Assembly (NCBI GenBank): GCA_964580655.1
Contig: CAZOMR010000023.1
Location: forward strand, 1-21,345
Direction of reading: 5' to 3'
Source of the DNA: CAZOMR01 sp964580655
GTDB lineage: Bacteria > RBG-13-61-14 > CAZOMR01
Length of the DNA stretch: 21,345 nucleotides
Part shown: positions 1 to 6,177 of the stretch, one piece after another
How positions within the stretch are numbered: position 1 is the stretch's first letter
Layout: every line of letters begins with the position of its first letter
Notes under the pieces: generated by a model
Seen by the model: the letters and a program-made list of their open reading frames with translations, nothing else
Database searches by the model: none
What the model was told of the DNA's origin: nothing
Made by a program: the position numbers and the translations under genes

Positions 1-421
1 GACAAAATGACGCCATGTGCAAAATATAAATCATTCGTTCCTGGTCGTTGATTTTTCATGACCCTTTATGAACCGCTGGCCGGCACAAGCTTTTCGGCTC
101 TTACACTTGTTGAAATCAAAAAATCCTTACACCCATTTGAGTTGCAGAGTGATCAGGGTGATTTTCGGGGAATGTCCTGAGTGTACCTGTAGCACTGTCA
201 AGCAATCCTGTTGAAATTCAGTTGTAGTTGAAAAGCAGGGGGGCTCCGGAAACTTTCTTTTCCCTCATGGCTCAATAAATATGTCGCCAGGATTCTCTCA
301 GCATGTCCTTCATCCACCCACCCCGGAAACCTGTTCAAAAACCTACAGAACATTTTACAGTCTCGATAAATGCGGTGTTCGCGTGAGTGTGGCCAGACAG
401 TAGCCTGGCAGAGTAAAGGGT
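1..421. other. Intergenic stretch with no supported gene
   Basis: I find no convincing coding region, RNA gene or repeat here. The longest clean plus-strand frame begins with ATG at 58 and stops at 180 (about 40 residues), but it has no ribosome binding site and no recognisable sequence, so I leave it out. The stretch lies downstream of a decayed minus-strand gene (422-716). It may be relaxed, decaying DNA, and the window edge could also cut off context. Confidence 0.5.
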
Positions 422-716
422 TCAGTAAAAACCGTACTTCCTCACTGACTCGTTCATTACTTTTACACTTTCCGGCTTCGCGTTTGTCGGGACCTCACAT
501 CCGGACCCCATGATATACCCGCCGTCCTTGCCCACTACCCGGATCAGCTTCTTGCAGTATTCCTCCACCTCCTGCGCGCTGGCCCGGCAGAGCATGGGCG
601 CCGGCGCATGCCGCGGCAAAGTAATGGATGAGCGGAACAGTCGGCACCCTGTCCGGCACCTTACAGCGCATGGCCGCGTCCACGCGCTCTTCAGTTGTCA
701 TGGTCTCCTGAGGCAT
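422..716 (-). pseudogene. Decayed uroporphyrinogen-decarboxylase-family methyltransferase (middle deleted)
   Basis: Two minus-strand frames carry the two ends of one UroD-family protein. The N-terminal piece (ATG at 716 or 701) reads MTTEERVDAAMRCKVPDRVP followed by an IHYFAA segment, a typical start for this family. The C-terminal piece, in another frame, reads EEYCKKLIRVVGKDGGYI then GSGCEVPTNAKPE and ends in VRKYGFY, a typical UroD-family tail. Intact members run about 330-380 residues; here only about 30 N-terminal and 55 C-terminal residues remain, with the fusion and frame change near 600-620. The barrel core is gone, so no activity is expected. In anaerobes such genes often encode corrinoid-dependent methyltransferases related to MtbA rather than heme-synthesis enzymes; which one this was is an inference. 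An AGGAG lies just before the ATG at 701. Confidence 0.72.
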
Positions 717-887
717 GGCCTGGTTACTCTCCCTTGGAGCTCATGCAGATCACCGGGAAAGGCCGCAGTCCTGCCAGGTATAGTGGTCGTAGATAATAAG
801 ACAATGCATCAGCCACCTCGCTACCAAGAGTTGTGGTATTATAATACTCCTTGATCTGCCATACGGCAATAGGATTAATAACACTAT

Positions 888-912
888 TGAAACGGCTGTC
901 AATTTTTTCGTC
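888..912 (+). promoter_or_regulatory. Candidate ECF-sigma-type promoter of the sigma operon
   Basis: TGAAAC at 888-893 is followed after 15 bases by CGTC at 909-912. This resembles the GAAC-type -35 and CGTC-type -10 elements used by many ECF sigma factors, which usually have 16-17 bases between them. No good housekeeping -10 box is visible at this place. The site lies about 95 bases before the ATG at 1007, which fits the autoregulation common for ECF sigma genes. The remainder of 717-955 shows nothing else I can name apart from a small TGCC/GGCA hairpin near 867-878. The short spacer keeps confidence moderate. Confidence 0.45.
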
Positions 913-1006
913 AAATCAAAGTGCGCATGGGTGGATCAAGTTTTTTTGAGCGGATTTGGAGCGAGACGCATCTAATTATCAAAGCAGGAAATTAACAAGG
1001 CTAGAC

Positions 1007-1615
1007 ATGGAAAAGATACCCGATGATTCAGTTTTGATCGAAAAGGCCCTTTGTGGGGATGAGGATGCCCTGTCGAGCCTTGTTCGCCGTTACCAGAATG
1101 TGGTGGCAAGGCTGATCGAAAGGATCACTCACCGGCCTGAGTGGGTGGAGGACCTCACCCAGCAGGTTTTTCTCTCAGCCTTTCAAAACCTTCCAGGATT
1201 CCAGCGGCGCTCAGGCTTTATGACCTGGGTCTACCGTATAGCTGTTAACGCTAGTCTTGAAGCGCTTCGCAAGGAGGATGCCCGGAGAAGGCTTTTTGAG
1301 AGGGTCGAGCATGAGCGGGAATTTCTGCCAGACTCTCTGATCATTCAGGATCAAAACAGCGGAGAGCGGATGGTTCTTGATCGGGAGATTCAGATGGAGG
1401 TTCGAGAGGCACTTGAGAGGTTGCCGGGTGAGGCAAGAGCAGTCCTGACGCTCCGTTACCTGGAGGAGTTTTCCACGCCGGAAATTTCGGAGATTCTCAA
1501 AATACCTGAAGGCACAGTCCGGTCGAGGCTTTATTATGCCCGGCTTGAGCTGGCCAGGATAATGGAGCCTTTTGTTGATTCAGCAATACCTGCGAGATAC
1601 AAAGAGAGGGAATGA
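1007..1615 (+). CDS. ECF-type RNA polymerase sigma factor (RpoE-like)
   Basis: This is a sigma-70 family regulator of the extracytoplasmic-function group, which directs RNA polymerase to promoters of envelope or stress genes. With the ATG at 1007 it has about 202 residues, normal for ECF factors, which carry only regions 2 and 4. Region 2 (about residues 10-92) includes EDLTQQVFLSAFQNL and the MTWVYRIAVNASLEALRK segment. Region 4 (about 133-185) includes LPGEARAVLTLRYLEEFS and the helix-turn-helix IPEGTVRSRLYYARLEL. A TTG at 956 would add 17 residues, but the ATG at 1007 has AAGG about six bases upstream and gives the usual family N-terminus. The stop overlaps an ATG of the next gene (ATGA at 1612-1615), so it is probably co-translated with its anti-sigma factor. 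The ECF subgroup cannot be set by eye. Confidence 0.93.
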   Translation: MEKIPDDSVLIEKALCGDEDALSSLVRRYQNVVARLIERITHRPEWVEDLTQQVFLSAFQNLPGFQRRSGFMTWVYRIAVNASLEALRKEDARRRLFERVEHEREFLPDSLIIQDQNSGERMVLDREIQMEVREALERLPGEARAVLTLRYLEEFSTPEISEILKIPEGTVRSRLYYARLELARIMEPFVDSAIPARYKERE

Positions 1616-1617
1616 TC

Positions 1618-2097
1618 ATGTCCTGCAAGAAATATCAAGGTCTCCTCGTAGCGTATCTTGACAATGAACTCTCCGGACGAGAGAAGGATGAGCTCGAGCG
1701 GCATCTTGCGCAGTGCACCGACTGCCGTGCCCTGGCGCAGAAATTAACCCGGGGAATTCAAATCTTCAAGACCCTGGGCCAGGCGGAGATGACCTCTGAG
1801 CTTTCCCCCTACCTTCCTGAGAGGATTGCGGCCCAGGTAATGGAGAAAAGATTTACGCCGCGCTCATGGAGGGCCAGGCTCGGGCTAGCTTTCGGAACTC
1901 TGGCATTGTTGATAGGTCTGACATTCGGGTATGTGCTCAGGCCTTATCTTGCCGGCCCATCCGATACCAGGGACAGCTTAAGCCTGACTGCAATCCGGTT
2001 TCAGAGTGAGGGCATAGGAGTAGATATTGAGGGAGATCACTTTATCCTTCATAGCAGAGATAAAAAAGGAGTGAATGGAATTGACCTCAAACTTTAA
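1618..2097 (+). CDS. Anti-sigma factor with zinc-finger (zf-HC2) domain and one membrane helix
   Basis: The N-terminus carries the classic anti-sigma zinc finger: a Cys next to the start and then HLAQCTDC, giving C-x(n)-H-x3-C-x2-C. In related proteins this domain (ZAS) binds and holds the ECF sigma factor. A single hydrophobic helix follows at about residues 88-110 (GLAFGTLALLIGLTFGYVL), then about 50 residues that should face the periplasm. The protein is therefore a membrane-tethered sensor/inhibitor for the sigma factor encoded just upstream. ATG at 1618 is preferred because GAGAGGG lies about eight bases before it; ATG at 1612 overlaps the sigma stop and would add two residues. The gene end overlaps the next start by 23 bases, implying coupled translation. 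The outer domain has no recognisable family, so the signal is unknown. Confidence 0.88.
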   Translation: MSCKKYQGLLVAYLDNELSGREKDELERHLAQCTDCRALAQKLTRGIQIFKTLGQAEMTSELSPYLPERIAAQVMEKRFTPRSWRARLGLAFGTLALLIGLTFGYVLRPYLAGPSDTRDSLSLTAIRFQSEGIGVDIEGDHFILHSRDKKGVNGIDLKL

Positions 2098-3010
2098 ATC
2101 AGGCGCGCTTTTAATCGGGATCGCTCTTGCGCTGATCCTGCCTGGTGTGGCACTTTCCCAGCAGAGCATAATGCAAAGGGGAGACCTCACCATTGAGCCG
2201 CAAAGAACAGTTGATGATGTGGTTGTGGCGGATGGCGATCTTATCGTGAAGGGCCATGTCCGGGGATCGGTTTTCCTTGTCAACGGCGATGTGTTCGTGG
2301 CTCCCTACTCTGTGGTTGAAGGGAATCTTACCGTATTGTCCGGAAACCTCTGGGTTTCGAGCCGGGCAGAATTAGGTGGCGAGATCAACATATTTTCCGG
2401 GAAGGCGCACATTGAAGAAGGGGCAAGGGTAGGTTCCCAGGTTCGTGCGCTTGAAGAGGTATCCTCATTGAACTCGGAAAAGCTTGCGCTCATAATCCGC
2501 TACATTCTCTTCAATCGAAAGGTTCCATCGCGCACATATCGGCTGGAGAACCTGGGCCAGTTGGACCTCAGTGCTTTGCGACTCAAGGTACTGCGGGACC
2601 AGAGCGCGGTTGACCTCGATCTTTTTGAACTGGGCAAAACGCGGCTCAGCCTTGAGGAGGTTGAGGATTCAATAGAGCTTGTTTATCGAGATCACGATCT
2701 CAGGGTGAGGGTATGCGTCATCAAGTTTGGCTCGCAATCCATGGCGGAGAAATTCTGGGACAGCTTGCGAGGAGATTACGAAGAAAAGACAAGCCACACG
2801 GTTCATAACAGCCTGGGAGACGGTGCGCACTGGTATTTCCGCTATCGCGGCGCCAGCTATTGCCTGTGGTATAAAGATCAAATCTTTCAGGCCGTCATGG
2901 TATGGCAACATGATGATGATCCGGAGGATGATGAATGGGAAAAGATCGAGAACCTGCGTGATCGGATCATACTTGAGTTGCAAAATTATTATGATCTGAC
3001 AGGAAAATAA
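2075..3010 (+). CDS. Exported bactofilin-like repeat protein with C-terminal domain of unknown function
   Basis: The 311-residue product begins with a signal peptide (hydrophobic core ALLIGIALALILPGVALS, probable cleavage near residue 28). Residues about 45-122 form a short beta-helix-like repeat with a period near 20 residues: DGDLIVKG, NGDVFVAPYSVVEGNL, SGNLWVSSRAELGGEI, SGKAHIEEGARVG. This resembles polymer-forming bactofilin (CcmA-like) repeats, but bactofilins are normally cytoplasmic and lack a signal peptide, so this would be a periplasmic relative. The rest, about 130-311, is a separate domain rich in acidic and aromatic residues (for example GDGAHWYFRYRG, YKDQIFQAVMVWQHDDD) that I do not recognise. 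Translation starts inside the anti-sigma gene with AGGAG three bases before ATG. It is probably a target or a sensory partner of the sigma system. Confidence 0.75.
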   Translation: MELTSNFKSGALLIGIALALILPGVALSQQSIMQRGDLTIEPQRTVDDVVVADGDLIVKGHVRGSVFLVNGDVFVAPYSVVEGNLTVLSGNLWVSSRAELGGEINIFSGKAHIEEGARVGSQVRALEEVSSLNSEKLALIIRYILFNRKVPSRTYRLENLGQLDLSALRLKVLRDQSAVDLDLFELGKTRLSLEEVEDSIELVYRDHDLRVRVCVIKFGSQSMAEKFWDSLRGDYEEKTSHTVHNSLGDGAHWYFRYRGASYCLWYKDQIFQAVMVWQHDDDPEDDEWEKIENLRDRIILELQNYYDLTGK

Positions 3011-3033
3011 GCAATTAAGGGGAGGTTTTATTG

Positions 3034-3927
3034 ATGAAACAAGTAAGGATGAAGATGACCACCTGGGCTTTCTCGTTTGCCGCATTCTTCCTGCTTTTCT
3101 GCTGGGCTCCACTCACTCAAGCCCAAGGTGATCAAGATGAGCCGAATTACGAGAGCAAGGAAGAGTTTGAAAAGAGCAAACAGGAATTCGGCAAAGGCAA
3201 GGAAGAAAAGCCGCCGATCAGTATCCGGCTGGGAAGAGAGATAGAGGAGAGGAGGCCCGATTGGACGCGCAAGGGCAGATGGGGCGGATGGGGAGGCCCT
3301 ATGGTGGGACAGCTCATCCTTGACCTCTCTTGCCTTGACCCGATGACCAGGGACAGGGACATCTCCGGGTTCAATGAAACCATGACCCCGGTCGGGGGAA
3401 TGGGCGGTCTTGCTTATTCGCCTCTGGACCAAAAGGGCTGGTTCCGCTTCGGCGGAATGGGCTTCGGCATGGATCAGTCCGAGTCCAAGCGTGTAAATGA
3501 CCAGACCCGCAAGGCAAAGATGGGCATTGGCGGCGGAGGTCTTTTTGGTGAATACCATTATCCTGTTCTCTCCCGACTTGATGTTGGCCTGGGTGGTATA
3601 GTGGGTGCCGGCTCGATTACCCTTCGCGTAGAGGGAGAGGACCTTTTCCCAGTCCCAGATGGTGACAAATGGACCGAGTCCGAGGAGTTCTGGTTCGGAT
3701 ACCCATATGCAGGCGTGTCCCTCAAAGTCCTGGACTGGCTCAGACTCGAAGCCATGGCAGGATACCTCTTCATGAATGTGGACCTCTCCGGAGCGGACTT
3801 TTACATTGACGACTCTGACGAGGACATGACCGACGGAGACCTTGAAGGAGGGCCGCAATACATGCTGAGAATTCTCTTCGGCTACCAGTGGGAGGGAAAA
3901 GAAAAAGCAAGCCCCGGAAAACTTTAA
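3034..3927 (+). CDS. Probable outer-membrane beta-barrel protein
   Basis: About 297 residues. A signal peptide (hydrophobic AFSFAAFFLLFCWAPLTQA) is followed by a highly charged linker of roughly 35 residues (many Lys/Glu, such as ESKEEFEKSKQEFGKGKEE). The body has alternating polar/hydrophobic strands rich in Gly and aromatics: GGWGGPMVGQLILDLS, WFRFGGMGFGMD, GIGGGGLFGEYHYP, RLDVGLGGIVGAGSI, YPYAGVSLKVLDWLRLEAMAG. It ends with YMLRILFGYQWEGKEKASPGKL. This is the look of a small outer-membrane barrel. I cannot name a family. GGGGAGG at 3019-3025 supports ATG 3034, with TTG at 3031 as alternative. It follows the previous gene by 23 bases and is probably the last gene of the sigma operon. Surface or transport roles are inference. 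Confidence 0.72.
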   Translation: MKQVRMKMTTWAFSFAAFFLLFCWAPLTQAQGDQDEPNYESKEEFEKSKQEFGKGKEEKPPISIRLGREIEERRPDWTRKGRWGGWGGPMVGQLILDLSCLDPMTRDRDISGFNETMTPVGGMGGLAYSPLDQKGWFRFGGMGFGMDQSESKRVNDQTRKAKMGIGGGGLFGEYHYPVLSRLDVGLGGIVGAGSITLRVEGEDLFPVPDGDKWTESEEFWFGYPYAGVSLKVLDWLRLEAMAGYLFMNVDLSGADFYIDDSDEDMTDGDLEGGPQYMLRILFGYQWEGKEKASPGKL

Positions 3928-3940
3928 AGCCTTCCGGGGC
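3904..3940 (-). terminator. Minus-strand hairpin terminator inside the barrel gene's end
   Basis: GCCCCGGAA (3911-3919) pairs perfectly with TTCCGGGGC (3932-3940) across a 12-base loop. Read on the minus strand, the stem is followed by TTGCTTTTTC and further T's, as in an intrinsic terminator. Read on the plus strand, no T-run follows. The hairpin straddles the plus-strand stop codon. It most likely ends transcripts arriving from the minus-strand trmO operon. Confidence 0.5.
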
Positions 3941-3958
3941 CGGTGAGCTGTTTGAATT

Positions 3959-4006
3959 GACCCAGGTCCGACATCCTCGAATCATTCGGATCCGGTGGAC
4001 CGGGTC
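3959..4006. other. Long intergenic hairpin
   Basis: GACCC-A-GGTCC (3959-3969) pairs with GGACC-GGGTC (3997-4006), ten base pairs with one bulged base. Inside, ATC and CGAA pair with TTCG and GAT around a three-base loop. No T-run follows on either strand. It lies between two convergent operons and would be part of either transcript's 3' region. I do not recognise it as a known RNA family. Confidence 0.45.
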
Positions 4007-4023
4007 GGCTCAAGGATGTGTCC

Positions 4024-4086
4024 CTAAGTCTCAGCCACCTCGCTGATCCATAAATTTATTTCCAATTGGATCACCTCCTTTCCCAG
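4024..4086 (-). other. Very strong Shine-Dalgarno-like sequence with a possible 13-codon ORF
   Basis: On the minus strand GAAAGGAGGTGATCC is a near-perfect complement of the 16S rRNA 3' end. Eight bases after AGGAGG is a TTG (4063-4065) that opens a 13-residue frame, MEINLWISEVAET, closed by TAG at 4024-4026. An ATG at 4049-4051 gives only six residues. The 10-base palindrome TCCAATTGGA sits at 4061-4070. Whether it is translated is unknown. On the plus strand the same bases read like the tail of 16S rRNA, but no rRNA body is present upstream. Confidence 0.25.
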
Positions 4087-4246
4087 CGTAATACTATCTT
4101 TAGCCCCTTTTGACCTGTTTGTCAAGATAATTATGAAGTGACCCCCTGATTTTTTTGTGTGATCAGAATCTCATTCAGGATGGTTCATTATTTTTTAACC
4201 ATTAAGACACCAGGATTATATTTTTAAAATCCTTTATTCTTGAGTC

Positions 4247-4273
4247 CAGGGCCAAACCCTGCTTTTTCTTTTT
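4247..4273 (+). terminator. Plus-strand intrinsic terminator for the sigma operon
   Basis: CAGGG (4247-4251), loop CCAAA, CCCTG (4257-4261), then CTTTTTCTTTTT. The stem is short but the T-run is good on the plus strand, and it abuts the stop codon of the convergent trmO gene. A second AT-rich hairpin, AGGATT/AATCCT, lies just upstream (4212-4233). The rest of 4007-4246 contains nothing else I can name. Confidence 0.45.
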
Positions 4274-4796
4274 AGTGGTCGTGGGGAACTCCCCGGATAT
4301 GCAACATAAGATGATCTCGCCCCTTCTCATCCAGCCAGCCGTAGTTGGCATCATCCTTGGCGTCCAACTCCGCGAGGTAAGGCTTGATGTCAAGAAGCGG
4401 TGTCCCGTCAAAGGCATCCAGCAGAGATGTGACTACTACATTGCCCTTGATCTTGCGAAGCTTGACAATGCTCAGCCCAATGGGGTTGGGTCTGTCTGGA
4501 GACCTGCTTGCAAACAGGCCTACCCCTTTCCCTCCAGCCCAGGGCGGATGCGCGATCATGTCCCCCGGACTCTTTGGAGAAACATCCTTGCGTGCCCTGT
4601 CCATGTAATAAAACACATATATATACCCGAACCTGTCAAGCTCCTTGAGGCCCGGCTCATATTCCGGTTCCAGCACCAGCCTTGCCTCTCCTTCATCCCT
4701 CTCCGGGGCCTGGTAAGGAGCATGATCCCCCTTATAAGGTGTTCGGATAACTCCAATGGGCTGAAAAGAGATCGCTTTCAACTCCTGCTTTTTCAT
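4272..4796 (-). CDS. trmO: tRNA (adenine(37)-N6)-methyltransferase, TrmO/YaeB family
   Basis: The 174-residue protein is a TsaA/YaeB-type beta-barrel SAM-dependent methyltransferase. In E. coli TrmO adds a methyl group to N6 of the t6A at position 37 of certain tRNAs. The opening ISFQPIGVIRTPY and the signature LFASRSPDRPNPIGLS (residues 94-109) are diagnostic, as are DAFDGTPLLDIKPYL and the C-terminal YGWLDE. It is shorter than the E. coli protein (about 235 residues), lacking its C-terminal extension, as do many standalone members. AAGGGGG about eight bases upstream of ATG 4796 supports the start. It lies 26 bases after the PHP gene and is the last gene of a minus-strand operon. The exact tRNA substrate is inferred from the family. 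Confidence 0.9.
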   Translation of the reverse strand: MKKQELKAISFQPIGVIRTPYKGDHAPYQAPERDEGEARLVLEPEYEPGLKELDRFGYIYVFYYMDRARKDVSPKSPGDMIAHPPWAGGKGVGLFASRSPDRPNPIGLSIVKLRKIKGNVVVTSLLDAFDGTPLLDIKPYLAELDAKDDANYGWLDEKGRDHLMLHIRGVPHDH

Positions 4797-4822
4797 CAGA
4801 CATCCCCCTTTGCAATATCCAT

Positions 4823-6142
4823 CTAAAATTCAACGAAGATCGGATTGGTAAACAAATAGCTCGACCACGGCCACGGCTCATCCTGGCTTTTGCGCTCGCC
4901 CTTGACTTCCACCCTGTAATACGCTGGCAGACCCCGCTCGAAAGCAAGCTCATCAATATAGTCGAATTCGGACCCGGTAGTCTCATAAATTACTTTCCCG
5001 TTCCGAATCAGCCAGACCCGGATAGATGGAATGTCCCTGCTCAATGCAAAATGAATACGCGGAATACTCTCGAGCTTCACGGTCTCCCCGAGCATGATTT
5101 CGTGCTCAGACGGGCCGCCTCCGGAAACCCAAAACTCTTTAACAAATACATCCTGGAAAGGATCGCCCATAAACACGACCATGCGGCCTTTACCCATCGC
5201 CTCATAGACCTGCTCATGAGTCAATTGATGAAGATAGAGCATCGTCGTGCCATTGGCCAATGTATGGGGCTCGCCATGGTAATCAGCATCGCCGATGGCC
5301 CAGATCGGAGCCTCGCGCTCGCCAATTATGTATTCAAGAAGGGCATGGTCCCACGGCTCGCCCGGCTGGGCACCCTCGAAGATACCCTCTGGAACCGCGG
5401 CGAATCCATTGAGTTCCTTTAGCTGGTTGACCAGCCGTCCGCATGGATGGTCCCTGACCTTGATCGGCCCGTAGGAACCCTCGTTATACCAGTCCGGATG
5501 GGCCCAAAAAACCATGCCGCCAGCTTCCCGGAAATACCGGACCAGCGTGATCAAAGGCTCGAGCTCAGAGTCCGGGTCATTGTACTCCTTCACCGGAAGC
5601 TCGACTTGATGCGGAGCCTGCTCCCACACCCTCGAATCTTCAATCCCGTAAACAACGAAATGATGGCTCATACCCCATAAATTAGCATTCGAGAACTTTC
5701 CCTCTGCCCAGCCCCAACCCGTGTACTCCACACCCGGGATGATGATGACATCCGTGGTTTCATCTCGCAGGCGGCAGAGATGTTGAAAATAATCCTCGTA
5801 ACCGCCCTTCCTTTCCGTAATCGAATTACTCTTCACCCTGATCGGACCAAACTGCATTCCAAGTTGATGGTGATCCGTGATTGCCAGAACCGCTATGCCC
5901 TGGTTTCTCGCCAACTGCACAAGCCCCTCCATGCTCCGGATTCCGTCGCTGAATACTGTGTGATTATGCATTGAGGCCCTGGCAATTATCCAGCCCCCGT
6001 TCTCATAAACAGGCGTCCGTTCAGGACTCGCAAGCGGCGTAACCAGAACCCCTTCCCTGGCCCGCGAAATCGGGATAGTGCAGGCCTCAAGGCCAAAGAC
6101 CAGAACAGCTAACAATAGAATGATACATCTTCTCTTTCCCAT
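4823..6142 (-). CDS. Exported PHP-domain metal-dependent phosphoesterase-like protein
   Basis: The ~439-residue product starts with MGKRRC and a hydrophobic stretch IILLLAVLVFGLEAC, a signal peptide or possible lipoprotein signal; Glu at -2 makes LEAC an atypical lipobox. The PHP (polymerase and histidinol phosphatase) metal-site motifs follow: HNHTVFSDG (His59, His61), ITDHHQLG (His91-92), PGVEYTGWG, FWAHPDW and AIGDADYHGE. PHP proteins hydrolyse phosphoesters with two or three metal ions. The C-terminal third is beta-rich (RIHFALSRDIPSIRVWLIRNGKVIYET) and resembles domains appended to other exported PHP proteins. A much better ribosome site supports ATG 6142 over ATG 6181, although 6181 overlaps the upstream stop by four bases. 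The substrate is unknown. It shares an operon with a second exported metallo-hydrolase. Confidence 0.82.
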   Translation of the reverse strand: MGKRRCIILLLAVLVFGLEACTIPISRAREGVLVTPLASPERTPVYENGGWIIARASMHNHTVFSDGIRSMEGLVQLARNQGIAVLAITDHHQLGMQFGPIRVKSNSITERKGGYEDYFQHLCRLRDETTDVIIIPGVEYTGWGWAEGKFSNANLWGMSHHFVVYGIEDSRVWEQAPHQVELPVKEYNDPDSELEPLITLVRYFREAGGMVFWAHPDWYNEGSYGPIKVRDHPCGRLVNQLKELNGFAAVPEGIFEGAQPGEPWDHALLEYIIGEREAPIWAIGDADYHGEPHTLANGTTMLYLHQLTHEQVYEAMGKGRMVVFMGDPFQDVFVKEFWVSGGGPSEHEIMLGETVKLESIPRIHFALSRDIPSIRVWLIRNGKVIYETTGSEFDYIDELAFERGLPAYYRVEVKGERKSQDEPWPWSSYLFTNPIFVEF

Positions 6143-6157
6143 CTTTCCTCTCCTCTC
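6143..6157 (-). promoter_or_regulatory. Ribosome binding site that sets the PHP gene start
   Basis: On the minus strand GAGAGGAGAGGAAAG lies directly before ATG 6142. It is purine-only and contains AGGAG seven bases from the start. The upstream ATG at 6181 has no comparable site but overlaps the preceding stop (ATGA), so reinitiation there remains possible. Confidence 0.6.
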
Positions 6158-6177
6158 AAAAAGACCCTTCCACCGGA

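Noticed and set aside
58..180. A 40-codon plus-strand frame near the window start
   Set aside because: No ribosome site, no recognisable sequence, and no support from context.
809..822. A 14-base string also found at 4031-4044
   Set aside because: About one such chance pair is expected in a window this long, the flanks differ, and no element boundary is visible.
4060..4086. Possible 3' end of a 16S rRNA gene on the plus strand
   Set aside because: Only about 17 bases match. The upstream sequence is coding for a beta-barrel and then a hairpin, with no rRNA body.
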